Positions 15,701 to 23,848 of a DNA stretch of 64,000 nucleotides are shown piece by piece; position 1 is the first letter of the stretch; each line of letters starts with the position of its first letter. The stretch comes from Ruminiclostridium hungatei. Lineage in GTDB: Bacteria; Bacillota; Clostridia; Acetivibrionales; DSM-1351. Made by a program: the position numbers and the translations under genes. Under the pieces are notes generated by a model. That model was not told the origin of the DNA, searched no databases, and saw only the letters and a list, made by a program, of their open reading frames with translations. Where the stretch lies: NCBI RefSeq assembly GCF_002051585.1, contig NZ_MZGX01000028.1, positions 1 to 64,000 of the forward strand, written 5' to 3'.

Positions 15701-16600
15701 TGAAAACAAGTATTTTTGAATAAGTGTGGGCAATCCTGAATCCTTAACTATATCTTTTAAATGCTCCAATTCTTCTCTGAAAATAGGTTCCTGCAACTCA
15801 TTCAAGCTTTCAAGTGTAATTGCTAATTCTTCTGTTACTGCCCAATTCTCATAATCTTTTATACTCCAGATACCTTCAAATTCCTCGCTTGCAAATTTGC
15901 TTTTTAAATCTTCATCAATTATATTTATGGTTTCAAAAATATCCGGATTCTGAATACTGGCCAATGAATTTGACAATTCGTAAAATTCATTTCCCATAGC
16001 ACTGGTTATATCCCTTATTCCATGTTTTAATATACTGGCAACTATCACTCTAAGTGCCTCTTGCTGTACTTTATAGTTCAAAATTACATGTTTATTATCT
16101 TGAATTTTACACTCAAAAATAACTAATGGTATTTTCTTTTTACCTCTTGCCAAAATAGGATAGAGCACTATCAGATTATTATCCATAATAATGTTTGCTA
16201 GTACATATATATCTAATTCATAGTTGTTGAAAAATTCGTATTGCTTTTTATCAATAATACTCCTCAAATTATCAACCAAATTGTTTTTTTCATTAGTATA
16301 TTGTAGAAATTCCAATATTTTCGGTAAAATATTTTTACCATATTGTTTATCTTTGAAGGATATTTTTTTAATGAATTCCTTTATTTTCTCTGCCTTAGCT
16401 TTATTTACCTTATTTTGTGTTTCTGCTATGTTTGCAAATAATACTTTATCAAGGTAGATCCCCTTACCTTCTTTGATTTCTATCTCATTAAATCTATTCA
16501 TTAATTCATACTGAATAAAATATTCTATTGTTTTATTAAAACTTTCCATTTTTGCCTCCGGTTTATCTTTAATAGCCCTTGCTTTACTTCTTTTGTCCAT
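12758..16600 (-). CDS. mkoC: Superfamily 1 helicase fused to a PLD nuclease, type II Mokosh-like defence protein
   Basis: A 1,280-aa fusion. Residues about 1-300 form an uncharacterised N-terminal region. The COG1112/DNA2-type helicase follows, with Walker A GPPGTGKTT at about 346-354, a long coiled-coil-like insert near 500-690, Walker B FDEAGQA near 811, an ExHRR motif near 896, VGTVHSFQGQEKE near 1000 and NVAFTRAKKQL near 1040. The C-terminus (about 1128-1275) is a phospholipase D-type domain with one HKD motif (HTKALIID) near 1230 and GSHNWLSNSG. A single-chain COG1112 helicase plus PLD is the published composition of type II Mokosh anti-phage systems; the symbol is given on that basis and not on sequence comparison. 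It is monocistronic and abuts the prophage array. Helicase and nuclease assignments are firm; defence is inferred. Confidence 0.85.
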   Translation of the reverse strand: MDKRSKARAIKDKPEAKMESFNKTIEYFIQYELMNRFNEIEIKEGKGIYLDKVLFANIAETQNKVNKAKAEKIKEFIKKISFKDKQYGKNILPKILEFLQYTNEKNNLVDNLRSIIDKKQYEFFNNYELDIYVLANIIMDNNLIVLYPILARGKKKIPLVIFECKIQDNKHVILNYKVQQEALRVIVASILKHGIRDITSAMGNEFYELSNSLASIQNPDIFETINIIDEDLKSKFASEEFEGIWSIKDYENWAVTEELAITLESLNELQEPIFREELEHLKDIVKDSGLPTLIQKYLFSNENSKHIDLINDNFHFGSYASGFSVNEKQWKVISSYNSNELTSVSGPPGTGKTTILKEIIADNLTRKIKDIVDNWDKPWEEFGYNNQKVYSSPFKGECNKSMILTSTNNDAVDNIGLELLREIEYFSEIAQNSLSPKYQNENLKGIFCARLGKKENMDIFNMGALKPLIEYLKNSDVYDEEATVTLLDSFKKNWEVISIAEAEIKEYLSNRRDTLEKLKQKNIVRDEITTELIEKINRDLQSEYVKICKHVSDIEESSSKCRAELVEINVALNDALTKIKQNGKENQSINVIIDTIKKYKKVPIIGNLIVKFSKIEKENGTQEELEEKLEDNKLELKHFITVKQNMIQEYEEKSKKIDEYKVELKSQNEECSYIEEKLTHIEKVQGIIDTYDYLKEKYHFSCSWDAKEYLFFNDIVFVNIRNELFILGLRINEAYIKKNKKEIIFNLEKVYPDKWFQPFYRRENKYDDTYTKCIKVMWETMFLCFPIVTTTLHSFDKSKFHMISGLFDTIMFDEAGQALLHTAVAPLYRARKCIIVGDVFQLEPIRGSEERLVERYKFDQNTEGCIDIERNSVQHGADRGADTYEVLNEQRVGIILDEHRRCENAIVQFSNRHVYERRLKIVKEDEDKVFLGKNLCFIDVRGSKNKNNENSSEAIICERVINSIIALYGEEYRSKIGIVTPFKNQVKLIEKYVHKIEVGTVHSFQGQEKEIIILCSAIDDSKKNNGVGFVGRKPNFLNVAFTRAKKQLIVIGNYEVYKNSNNYLTKAIETIEHYGLIYSIYRTELIAEKDIDKKHIEQFLNLFDVKKSSSEIYSELFKEYMTSGLLVEPKKHYNFLVNIIQKSNKSIYVVSPWITKSVVNDEMINIIKQKVIDDNKFLICFGYHKTNYTLEQVDKIVEKDNFGDNAGSMYAINKLKEVLKEDLKYIPPIHTKALIIDDEFMLIGSHNWLSNSGSRNNAKDEISCVVVNKEMIEYVKRRYF

Positions 16601-16750
16601 GTTTCAATTAGGTCAAGAATATATGGTTACCAATTTTACTGACCAGTTTTATTTTTCATCACTGGAACCTTATTTTTTAAATTATTTTACCTTAATCAGT
16701 ACGCTAAGAGGTTTACAAATCTCTCGCTTCTTCTTTTTCTAAGTCTCAAG

Positions 16751-17005
16751 TCAAATGCAACTTTTTAGGAAGGTTTCCTCTGCGCCGGTTAATTTTGTAA
16801 TCACATTATCATTAATCCTTGCTTTATCAAATTGTTTATTCCAAATTTGGTTAGTCCAGTAGCATAAGTTCTTCCAGACCATTACGCCAATGTATTTAGT
16901 ATTTTGAAGCGCTAGTTTTTTCTCCCTATCTCTATCCCCTCCAAACTTATTTTTGTTAAGTCTATATATGAATTTATTATTTTTATAAATTCCGAGCCAT
17001 AATAT
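16751..17005 (-). pseudogene. Open frame without a start, possible gene remnant
   Basis: A minus-strand frame of 84 codons with no good start codon reads ...LWLGIYKNNKFIYRLNKNK then FGGDRDREKKLALQNTKYIG and continues to LTGAEETFLKSCI and stop. Its composition (Lys, Asn, Trp, hydrophobics) looks like real protein, but I cannot name a family. It lies upstream of the defence gene on the same strand and could be the decayed 3' end of a former neighbour. The remaining bases of 16601-17110 show nothing recognisable. Confidence 0.35.
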
Positions 17006-17111
17006 TTATATAAATAATATTTTACCATAGTTTATCGAAATTGGTAAAAACAAAACTAAAAAATGGTTATATCCCCATCAACATTACAATAATTACATTC
17101 AATTATATAAA

Positions 17112-17139
17112 CAAAAATAGAACCTTCAACCGGTTCTAT
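17112..17139 (-). terminator. Intrinsic terminator of the 100-aa membrane protein gene
   Basis: On the minus strand ATAGAACC and GGTTCTAT form an 8-bp stem with a 7-base loop followed by TTTTTG. It lies 35 bases beyond the stop at 17174. Confidence 0.75.
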
Positions 17140-17173
17140 CTTAGCAATTATTTATTATTACAAATATTAACAT

Positions 17174-17476
17174 CTATTCAGTCAGAGTGTTTTCCTCTGT
17201 TCTTGCATCAGCCTGACATACGGTCTTTTGAGCATTGTTATTCTTATGCCCCTTAAGCATCATAGGAATCATAAACACCATCATAACAGGACAAATAAAG
17301 GGAGCTATTGCAGCCAAGGGCCTGGCAATGGCAGCACCACCGTTATTTATTAAAAATGATACCACAAGTAAAAGGATTAATGGAGCCCCGCAGCAAAGTG
17401 CCATTATTAACATGTGAGACATATGGCCTTTATGTTTTTTGTTTTGATTATTATTGTGGTTTCCGTGACAATTCAT
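17174..17476 (-). CDS. Small two-helix membrane protein with His/Asn-rich N-terminus
   Basis: A 100-aa protein. The N-terminus is rich in His and Asn and has a Cys (MNCHGNHNNNQNKKHKGHMSH). Two hydrophobic segments follow (about 22-43 and 50-72, with a CCGAP motif in the first) and then a hydrophilic tail. The His/Cys content suggests metal binding, as in small DUF2933-like membrane proteins, but the family is not certain. AAAGGGGGAA precedes the ATG. It is monocistronic with its own terminator. Confidence 0.7.
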   Translation of the reverse strand: MNCHGNHNNNQNKKHKGHMSHMLIMALCCGAPLILLLVVSFLINNGGAAIARPLAAIAPFICPVMMVFMIPMMLKGHKNNNAQKTVCQADARTEENTLTE

Positions 17477-17581
17477 ATTAATTCCCCCTTTTTATTAAGT
17501 TCAGAATTAATATAGCACATTATTATGGAGTTTTTATGAAGAGTGACTCAGATTGTATTTTAAAAATATCCCGGCTTCGGC

Positions 17582-18442
17582 TCATAGCAACAAAGCCAGC
17601 GTTCCTGTTGAAATCAAAACAAGGCCCATGGTAGCTTTGAACGTAAGTTTTTCCTTCAGAAACAGATAGGAAAATGCAATTGTAACCAGAATACTCAGTT
17701 TGTCTATGGGCACAACAACACTTGCCGGACCGTCCTTTAATGCTCTGTAATAGCACAGCCAGGAGCCCCCCGTTGCAAAGCCGGACAGTACAAGGTAAAC
17801 CCAGCTTTTCCTATCAATGAGCTTCAGAGTATTCTGCTTCTTAGTCACCACAACTACAATCCATGCCATAATCAATACCACCATAGTCCTGATAGCTGTC
17901 CCAAGATTGGACTCTACCCCTTCAATCCCCACTTTTCCAAGAATGGCGGTCAAACTGGCGAAAACTGCCGAGCCAATTGCGTATGCTAACCAAAGATTAC
18001 TCTGAGGATCGGTTTTATTTGTTTCCTTCCTTTCAATCATAAGATATGTACCGGTACCAATGGCTAATATGGCCACAGCCTTTACAACCGTCATATTTTC
18101 ACCCAGAAAAACAAACGCCAGAATTATTGTCAGGATGGTGCTGGATTTGTCAATGGGAGTTACCTTGTTAACATTGCCAAGCTGCAGTGCTTTAAAATAG
18201 CAGAGCCAGGATGCTCCCGTAGAAAGTCCTGACAAAACCAAAAACAATAATGTGTTACTGCCGATTTCCGGGATAGAAGCCTGAGAACCAACAATAAATA
18301 CCATAAGCCAGGAGAACAAAAGTACTATTATTGTTCTTAAGGCCGTAGCCAGACTTGAGTCCGTGTTTCTGATACCGCATTTTGATAAAATGGCTGTAAG
18401 TCCTGCAAACAATGCAGCCCCCAAAGCATATACAATCCACAT
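17582..18442 (-). CDS. EamA/DMT-family permease
   Basis: About 286 aa forming ten predicted transmembrane helices in two homologous halves. Each half has the EamA pattern: GLTAILSKCGIRNTDSS and ASLTAILGKVGIEGVES, then LSGLSTGASWLCYFKAL and LSGFATGGSWLCYYRAL, then PIDKSSTILTIILAFVFLGE and PIDKLSILVTIAFSYLFLKE. The family exports metabolites or amino acids across the cytoplasmic membrane; the substrate cannot be told. I start at the ATG at 18442 because AAGGA lies 9 bases upstream; an ATG three codons earlier is possible. Confidence 0.88.
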   Translation of the reverse strand: MWIVYALGAALFAGLTAILSKCGIRNTDSSLATALRTIIVLLFSWLMVFIVGSQASIPEIGSNTLLFLVLSGLSTGASWLCYFKALQLGNVNKVTPIDKSSTILTIILAFVFLGENMTVVKAVAILAIGTGTYLMIERKETNKTDPQSNLWLAYAIGSAVFASLTAILGKVGIEGVESNLGTAIRTMVVLIMAWIVVVVTKKQNTLKLIDRKSWVYLVLSGFATGGSWLCYYRALKDGPASVVVPIDKLSILVTIAFSYLFLKEKLTFKATMGLVLISTGTLALLL

Positions 18443-18590
18443 AAGAAACATTCCTTACACTTTGATTTTAATCTATATTTTAACATACCCCCTGTTTAAT
18501 ATAAAGAAACTATATGATTTATATAAATTTAAAGTAAAGGTCCTTTCTTAATGCGATTTAACTGTCATATTACAAAATGCAAATGTAAAA

Positions 18591-18619
18591 TTGAAATAAT
18601 ATACAAATAATGTTATAAT
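18591..18619 (+). promoter_or_regulatory. Promoter of the mannanase gene
   Basis: TTGAAA at 18591-18596 and TATAAT at 18614-18619 with a 17-base spacer form a near-consensus housekeeping promoter, 139 bases before the ATG. I see no catabolite-control site in the leader. Confidence 0.75.
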
Positions 18620-18757
18620 TTTACTGATTTCAAGTAAATTGGGAATTTAATATCAGATTATTGCACCTTTGGTGCGAATTTTGTGTTGATTCTCAAGCTT
18701 GCTGTTTATTTCATAAACGGAAATCAGGAAAAATATTATTTGGAGGGGTGTATTTCA

Positions 18758-20512
18758 ATGAAAAAATTTTTCCGCAAAGCGGTCTCAATAGTGACCGCGC
18801 TTGCACTGGCATGTTCTGTTCTTTTATCCATGCCTGTTTCAGTACAGGCTGCTGCTTCCCTGCCGCTAAAGGTTGAAGCGGAAGCCTGCAAACTCAGCAA
18901 TGGTGCCACTGTTGCCACCAATGTCTACGGAACCAGCTATCCGGGATATTCTGGTGACGGCTTTGTATGGGCAACCAATGCAGGAACCATAACCCTGGAG
19001 GTTACAGTTCCGGAAAACGCCATGTATGAACTTTCGACCCGCTGCTGGATGTATCTTGGCAATATTGGTGAAACTAGAATGCAGGTTGTAAGTGTAAATG
19101 GCGTATCACAGGGCAACTACTATATTCCAAACAAAGGAGGCTGGATTGACTACAGCTTCGGCTATTTCTTTCTTAAAGCAGGTACTTCCAAAATTGAAAT
19201 TGGAACATCGGGTAGCTGGGGCTTCATACTTTACGACACAGTGACATTTGACTACGCAGATATGACTGATCTGGACATTGATCCGGCTACCTGCGATACA
19301 AATGCGACTTCAGAAACAAAGTCCCTTAAAAAATACTTGACCGGTGTCTATGGCAATCACGTTATTTCAGGCCAGCAGGAAATCTACGGAGGCGGCAATA
19401 ACGGTGATATGGAACTTGAGTTCAACTATATTTATGACAAAACCGGAAAATATCCCGCAATCAGAGGCTTTGACCTGATGAATTACAATCCGCTTTACGG
19501 CTGGGAGGACGGCTCGACCCAGCGTATCATCCAGTGGGTAAAAGAGCGCGGAGGAATTGCAACAGCCTCCTGGCATATCAATGTGCCCAGTGATTTTACC
19601 AGCTACAAATTAGGGGATAAACTGGATTGGACAAAATGTACATACAAGCCTACTGCAAGCTTTAAAACTGCCAATTGCCTTGATAAGTCCACCAAGGAAT
19701 ATGCATATCTTATGCTGGCAATTGACGATCTTGCAAAGCAGCTAAAACTTCTTCAGGATGCAAATGTACCAATACTTCTGCGTCCTTTCCACGAAGCAGA
19801 AGGCAACAATAATACTGATGGCTCCGGTGCGTGGTTCTGGTGGGGTTCGGGCGGCTCTGAGGTATACAAGCAGCTCTGGAAACTGCTTTACACCACTCTT
19901 ACCGAGAAATACGGCATTCACAATGTAATTTGGGAGGTAAACCTTTACAGTTACACTAATTCGGCTCAATGGTATCCGGGAGACAACTATGTGGATATAG
20001 TGGCCTATGACAAGTACGAGGGCTCACCGTACACCTGGAACACAAGCGCTGCAACCTCGGTATTCCTTACCCTGGTGAACTACACAAAGGATACCAAGAT
20101 GGTGGCAATGACTGAAAATGACGTAATCCCTGATATTCAGAACATAGTAAATGAAGGAGCCTGGTGGTTGTATTTCTGTCCATGGTATGGTGATTTCATA
20201 ACCGGCACAAGATTTAACAATCCGACACTTCTAAAAACCATATACAACAGCCCATATGTACTTACGCTGGATGAACTGCCTGATGATATTTACCAGTCTT
20301 CACCCTCCACAGGCTTACCAGGTGATCTCAATCTGGACGGAAGCTTTGATGCCGTTGATTTCGGACTTATGAAAGCATACCTTTTGACAAATACCACTCC
20401 CATCAATATGAAAAATGCGGATGTGGATGGAAATGGACAGGTAGATGCCCTTGATTTTGCATATATGAAGCAAAGACTCCTGGGCACTATTACAAAATTT
20501 CCAATTGAATGA
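18758..20512 (+). CDS. man26A: Cellulosomal endo-beta-1,4-mannanase (CBM35-GH26-dockerin)
   Basis: A 584-aa secreted enzyme cleaving beta-mannans. Order: signal peptide (about 1-32, ending VQA-AA); a CBM35-like carbohydrate-binding module (about 36-165, LKVEAEACKLSNGATV); GH26 catalytic domain (about 185-495) with the acid-base Glu in LLRPFHEAE and the probable nucleophile in VAMTENDVIP; a Pro/Ser linker; and a type I dockerin with two calcium-binding repeats (GDLNLDGSFDAVDFGLMKAYLL and ADVDGNGQVDALDFAYMKQRL). The dockerin docks it to a scaffoldin cohesin, so the host makes cellulosomes. I start at 18758, after TTGGAGGGG; the longer frame from 18683 would mask the signal peptide. Confidence 0.93.
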   Translation: MKKFFRKAVSIVTALALACSVLLSMPVSVQAAASLPLKVEAEACKLSNGATVATNVYGTSYPGYSGDGFVWATNAGTITLEVTVPENAMYELSTRCWMYLGNIGETRMQVVSVNGVSQGNYYIPNKGGWIDYSFGYFFLKAGTSKIEIGTSGSWGFILYDTVTFDYADMTDLDIDPATCDTNATSETKSLKKYLTGVYGNHVISGQQEIYGGGNNGDMELEFNYIYDKTGKYPAIRGFDLMNYNPLYGWEDGSTQRIIQWVKERGGIATASWHINVPSDFTSYKLGDKLDWTKCTYKPTASFKTANCLDKSTKEYAYLMLAIDDLAKQLKLLQDANVPILLRPFHEAEGNNNTDGSGAWFWWGSGGSEVYKQLWKLLYTTLTEKYGIHNVIWEVNLYSYTNSAQWYPGDNYVDIVAYDKYEGSPYTWNTSAATSVFLTLVNYTKDTKMVAMTENDVIPDIQNIVNEGAWWLYFCPWYGDFITGTRFNNPTLLKTIYNSPYVLTLDELPDDIYQSSPSTGLPGDLNLDGSFDAVDFGLMKAYLLTNTTPINMKNADVDGNGQVDALDFAYMKQRLLGTITKFPIE

Positions 20513-20563
20513 CATATAGAAACATATAGAATAATATATACAATAGCAATGAATTAAAATTGA

Positions 20564-20607
20564 GCTGCACACCTGCTGGTATATTACCCCGGTGTGCAGC
20601 CTTTTTT
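20564..20607 (+). terminator. Intrinsic terminator after the mannanase gene
   Basis: GCTGCACACC (20564) pairs with GGTGTGCAGC (20591-20600), followed by CTTTTTT. It also lies just beyond the convergent nitrogenase-like gene. Confidence 0.85.
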
Positions 20608-20649
20608 AAAATAATCCTGCCACTTGTTTTAACAGCCGGATTTTAAATT

Positions 20650-21993
20650 TTATGCGCTGGCACTTATTGCAACCGTAAAGATTTTTTCTATAAGTGACAA
20701 TGCACCTCTGTAGCCAACATAGGATCTGGACAAAACTACCTCATAGGAGGATGGGAAGCCTACTTCAACAATATTTCCCTTAAGCTCCCGTGCAATGTCC
20801 CTGTCCCAGGTAGTGCCGAAAATTATTGCAGGCTTTTCAGGTGATGAACGCAGAGACTCTTCAATAAGATATCCGTCTTCCAGGAATTCAACCTCAAGGC
20901 TGACATCAGTATCGATATTTCTGAAATCTTCACGTATTTGTTCTTTAAATTCTTCAGGTGTGTTTTCGGTAATAATTTGCTTGACAGAAATCAGACCCAG
21001 CTGCTTGACCAGAAATTTGGTTATGGAAAGATTATATATGCTGTCACTGACAACTGCAAATCTGGCCGGTACTCCCCACCAGTATTCAGAATAGAAGTCC
21101 GAGAAGTCCTCCAGGTATTTGTAGTATTCTTTTTCCTCTTTCTTAATAAAGGCTTCGGTGGTTTCCTGGTCAAGGACTGCAAATTGTGTTACCTTTCTCA
21201 GAAAATCAGAGGTTTCAATAGCTCCTATTGGAATTGAAGGTATGTGAAGATAGGGCTGCTGGTATTTCTCCTGCAAGTATTCAGCGACACTCTTCCCTAC
21301 CCAGGGAGATATAACCAGGTTAAAAGCGGCCTTTGGAATATCCAGCCATTCACTTATGCCCTTGGAATCATGCCCGAACAGGATATTCACCTTAAGCCCT
21401 ATTCCCTCAAGAATCCGTTTGATTTCGCTCAGATCACCCCTCCAGTATGTATTCTGGTATGGAACTTCCGACCATACATTTACTGTGTTTTTGGTTTTAT
21501 CTCCGGAATAGTCCCCCACATACTGCTCTATTATTGCCCGTATAACAGTTTCGTGGCCTGTCAGATTATTGCCTCGAAAACCACCGGTTTCCGCATATAC
21601 AATAGGTACGCCCTTACTTTGGAATTCACCTACCACAGAAGGTATGTCATCACCTACAATATCTGGAATACAGCCGGTAAGCACCACAAAAAGGTCGGCA
21701 TCTACAATTTTAGTGGAAGCCTGTATCAATTCTCTGAGCCGGTCATCTCCACCGAACACAACTTCATTCTCCGAAATATTTGCACTTGGCGGAACAGCAC
21801 CGCCACTATAGCCCCCTCCCTGAAAGCCGTTGTAAAAGGCCAGGCTTACATACTGCTTATCCGCACAACCCGGGCCGCAGTGGGTAATAGGCACCACACG
21901 GGGAATTGCAGATGCAGTGTGCATGGCTCCGATTGCACAGCCGTAACGGGGACGGCTTATGGAATTAGTTTTTAATTCTTCTAGTACAGACAT
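20650..21993 (-). CDS. Nitrogenase-like oxidoreductase component 1, beta (K-type) subunit, pair 1
   Basis: A 447-aa NifK/NifN/MarK-type protein that would pair with the D-type subunit encoded just upstream. Cys19 (RYGCAIGA), Cys43 (HCGPGCADK) and Cys108 (LTGCIPDIVGDD) match the spacing of the three P-cluster ligands of NifK. ETGGFRGNN and IPIGAIETSDFLR are further family features. It is about 70 residues shorter than NifK at the N-terminus, as in nitrogenase-like enzymes. No nifH, nifB, nifE or nifN is in view, so N2 fixation is not supported here. The closest paralogue in this window is at 61887-63203, in a sulfur operon, suggesting an organic-sulfur or other reductive role. Confidence 0.82.
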   Translation of the reverse strand: MSVLEELKTNSISRPRYGCAIGAMHTASAIPRVVPITHCGPGCADKQYVSLAFYNGFQGGGYSGGAVPPSANISENEVVFGGDDRLRELIQASTKIVDADLFVVLTGCIPDIVGDDIPSVVGEFQSKGVPIVYAETGGFRGNNLTGHETVIRAIIEQYVGDYSGDKTKNTVNVWSEVPYQNTYWRGDLSEIKRILEGIGLKVNILFGHDSKGISEWLDIPKAAFNLVISPWVGKSVAEYLQEKYQQPYLHIPSIPIGAIETSDFLRKVTQFAVLDQETTEAFIKKEEKEYYKYLEDFSDFYSEYWWGVPARFAVVSDSIYNLSITKFLVKQLGLISVKQIITENTPEEFKEQIREDFRNIDTDVSLEVEFLEDGYLIEESLRSSPEKPAIIFGTTWDRDIARELKGNIVEVGFPSSYEVVLSRSYVGYRGALSLIEKIFTVAISASA

Positions 21994-22031
21994 TTTATAT
22001 CCTCCATTTGAAATAATTGTTCATTCTCATT

Positions 22032-23552
22032 TTAATCCTGATATATCAGTTCGGGATTTTTGGCAATTATGTACGGGTCAGTTTGCTCCAGCCACCATTT
22101 TGTATAAGGCAGCTTGACATGCTTGGAAAGATCCTCATGAAATTTTTTGCGCTGGAGAATTCCCAGAATGGCATTGCCCAGGTTGACTATTCCGTCATAG
22201 CCTACTGCAATGTGTTCATCCCCCAGGGGGGCAGCGGGTATTCCCAGCCGGGAAGCAAGCGGAGCAAGGCCATTATGGCGTATAAGTATAAAATCCGGTT
22301 GGACTTTTTTAAGAAGGGCATAAAACTGGTGCTGCTGCCTGTTACTGACACTGAAGCTTTCCACATCCCCATAATTATCCACAAGATAGGATAAAGTATC
22401 CTGGGCCGGATCTTCACTGTCATATACAGGATCATGGTGAAACACCAAGGAGCCGTTTACCTCTATGCCCAGTTCTCTCATTACTGAGATAAGGCCGTGG
22501 GAATATGCGGAGCCTGTGGCAACATAGCCCTTTTTGCCTTTTAATTTGGTTTTTACATCTTCTATGAGCGGTTTCACCCGTGCATGCTCCCTTGCAATAT
22601 AGCTTTCAGCCAGCTCTTCGCGGTTTGTAAGTTTCGCAAGTCCCCTTATCCATGCATCCGTGCCAGCAAAGCCGTATGGCTGAGGAGCCTTCAATTCCGG
22701 CACACCGAAATTCTGCTCCAAGCCCTGGGCAAGATATGAGGAGAGCGTATTGCAGAAACCAACTGTGGCCACAGCTTCCGACATTTGCGCCAGGTCCTCT
22801 ACTGTTGCCATATCAATAACATAATTTACACGCAGATTCAATTCCTTAAGCATAGGGGTAAAAACATCCGAGCCCCATAGATTAATAACGTTGACCAGAT
22901 CCTCCTGCTTTTTTGGCTGCTTTCTGACAATATCCCTTAATATACCATGCTGGGTGGAATCAAAGCCTGTACTCCAATGCTTTGAACGGAAGCCTTCACA
23001 GTGAAGGGGCACTACAGGAATCCCAAGCTTTTCAGTATACTGGGCGGCAACACTGTCTATATCATCGCCGATTATTCCTGTCGCACAGGAGGTGCCGATG
23101 AAAACAGCCTTGGGCTTATATCTGTCCCAGACATCTTCCAGGGTTTGTTTCAACTTATCCAGGCCTCCAAACACCATATCCTTTTCCAGCAGGTTTGTAG
23201 ATACTATTCTCAGGTTTTCAACAGGCAGATTCCTTATGGACAGTCCATTCCTGTAAATAGAATTGTATATGGTCTGACTGACGGCACAGCCTATGGGTGA
23301 ATGCTGTATAAGTACGGCATCCCTTACATTCCCTGCCTGACATTCAACCATTTGTTCACTGCACACAGAGCCCTGGGTAAAGGGTCCTCTTACTTCGCAT
23401 AGCTCACAAGTTTTTCCGCTCCTTTGGGTACAATTCCTGGCATAGCCGGACGCATTCGCCAGAGTGTCGGCATTACCGTCCCAGCCGATTATTGTTCCCA
23501 GTCTCTGTTCCCGGCTTTCAACCGCTGTTGCTGCTAAATTGATTCTTTTCAT
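22032..23552 (-). CDS. Nitrogenase-like oxidoreductase component 1, alpha (D-type) subunit, pair 1
   Basis: A 506-aa NifD/MarD-type protein. Cys64, Cys89 (HSPIGCAVS) and Cys156 (GTSCATGIIGDD) fit the NifD P-cluster ligands (62, 88 and 154 in Azotobacter numbering). HCEGFRSKHW near 184 corresponds to the NifD CEGFR segment, and Cys267 (TVGFCNTL) sits where NifD has its cofactor-binding Cys275. Extra N-terminal cysteines (41, 49, 52) form a CX7CX2C cluster. I start at MKRINLAA because CGGAGG lies upstream. It is 38 bases upstream of the K-type gene, evidently in one transcript. The Fe-protein partner must be encoded elsewhere. Confidence 0.82.
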   Translation of the reverse strand: MKRINLAATAVESREQRLGTIIGWDGNADTLANASGYARNCTQRSGKTCELCEVRGPFTQGSVCSEQMVECQAGNVRDAVLIQHSPIGCAVSQTIYNSIYRNGLSIRNLPVENLRIVSTNLLEKDMVFGGLDKLKQTLEDVWDRYKPKAVFIGTSCATGIIGDDIDSVAAQYTEKLGIPVVPLHCEGFRSKHWSTGFDSTQHGILRDIVRKQPKKQEDLVNVINLWGSDVFTPMLKELNLRVNYVIDMATVEDLAQMSEAVATVGFCNTLSSYLAQGLEQNFGVPELKAPQPYGFAGTDAWIRGLAKLTNREELAESYIAREHARVKPLIEDVKTKLKGKKGYVATGSAYSHGLISVMRELGIEVNGSLVFHHDPVYDSEDPAQDTLSYLVDNYGDVESFSVSNRQQHQFYALLKKVQPDFILIRHNGLAPLASRLGIPAAPLGDEHIAVGYDGIVNLGNAILGILQRKKFHEDLSKHVKLPYTKWWLEQTDPYIIAKNPELIYQD

Positions 23553-23599
23553 AAAATTCCTCCGGTTATTTTTCAATTTTCAGGTCTGCAATTCAAAAT

Positions 23600-23660
23600 T
23601 CAAAGTTTTAAAAGCTTCAAATAAAAAAAGACTGTCAATAAGCATTTACATACTTAAAAC
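23600..23660 (-). promoter_or_regulatory. Terminator-like hairpin in the leader of nitrogenase-like pair 1
   Basis: On the minus strand AGACTG...TAAG, a loop, CTTA...CAGTCT and a run of seven T lie about 70 bases before the D-type start. A terminator inside a 5' leader implies transcription attenuation. I do not recognise a known riboswitch in the leader. Confidence 0.55.
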
Positions 23661-23735
23661 AGTCTCTGATATCTTCAGTCAACATTTTATAATTAGTATT
23701 CTCAGTAAAAAATCACTATTATATTGTAGAAATTG

Positions 23736-23751
23736 GGACAAATTATTGTCC
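23736..23751. promoter_or_regulatory. 16-bp dyad upstream of nitrogenase-like pair 1
   Basis: GGACAA and TTGTCC are separated by four bases, a perfect inverted repeat. A TATAAT-like -10 box for minus-strand transcription lies about 12 bases further on (near 23721), so the dyad would sit in the -35 region, a typical operator position. The binding protein is unknown. Confidence 0.45.
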
Positions 23752-23848
23752 GTCCGTCAAATATACTATGCATATATATTTAATATGCTTATATTATCAT
23801 ATACTTTATTCTTTGTAAATCCAAAATTTGGTTAAAAAATCAAATCAA

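Noticed and set aside
21244-21975. 243-aa plus-strand ORF opposite the nitrogenase-like K gene
   Set aside because: It is antisense to a gene with clear family motifs and has no start signal.
20650-23552. Genuine molybdenum nitrogenase (nifDK)
   Set aside because: The subunits are shorter than NifDK, gene order is not nifHDKEN, no nifH, nifB, nifE or nifN is near, and the paralogous pair sits in a sulfur operon.
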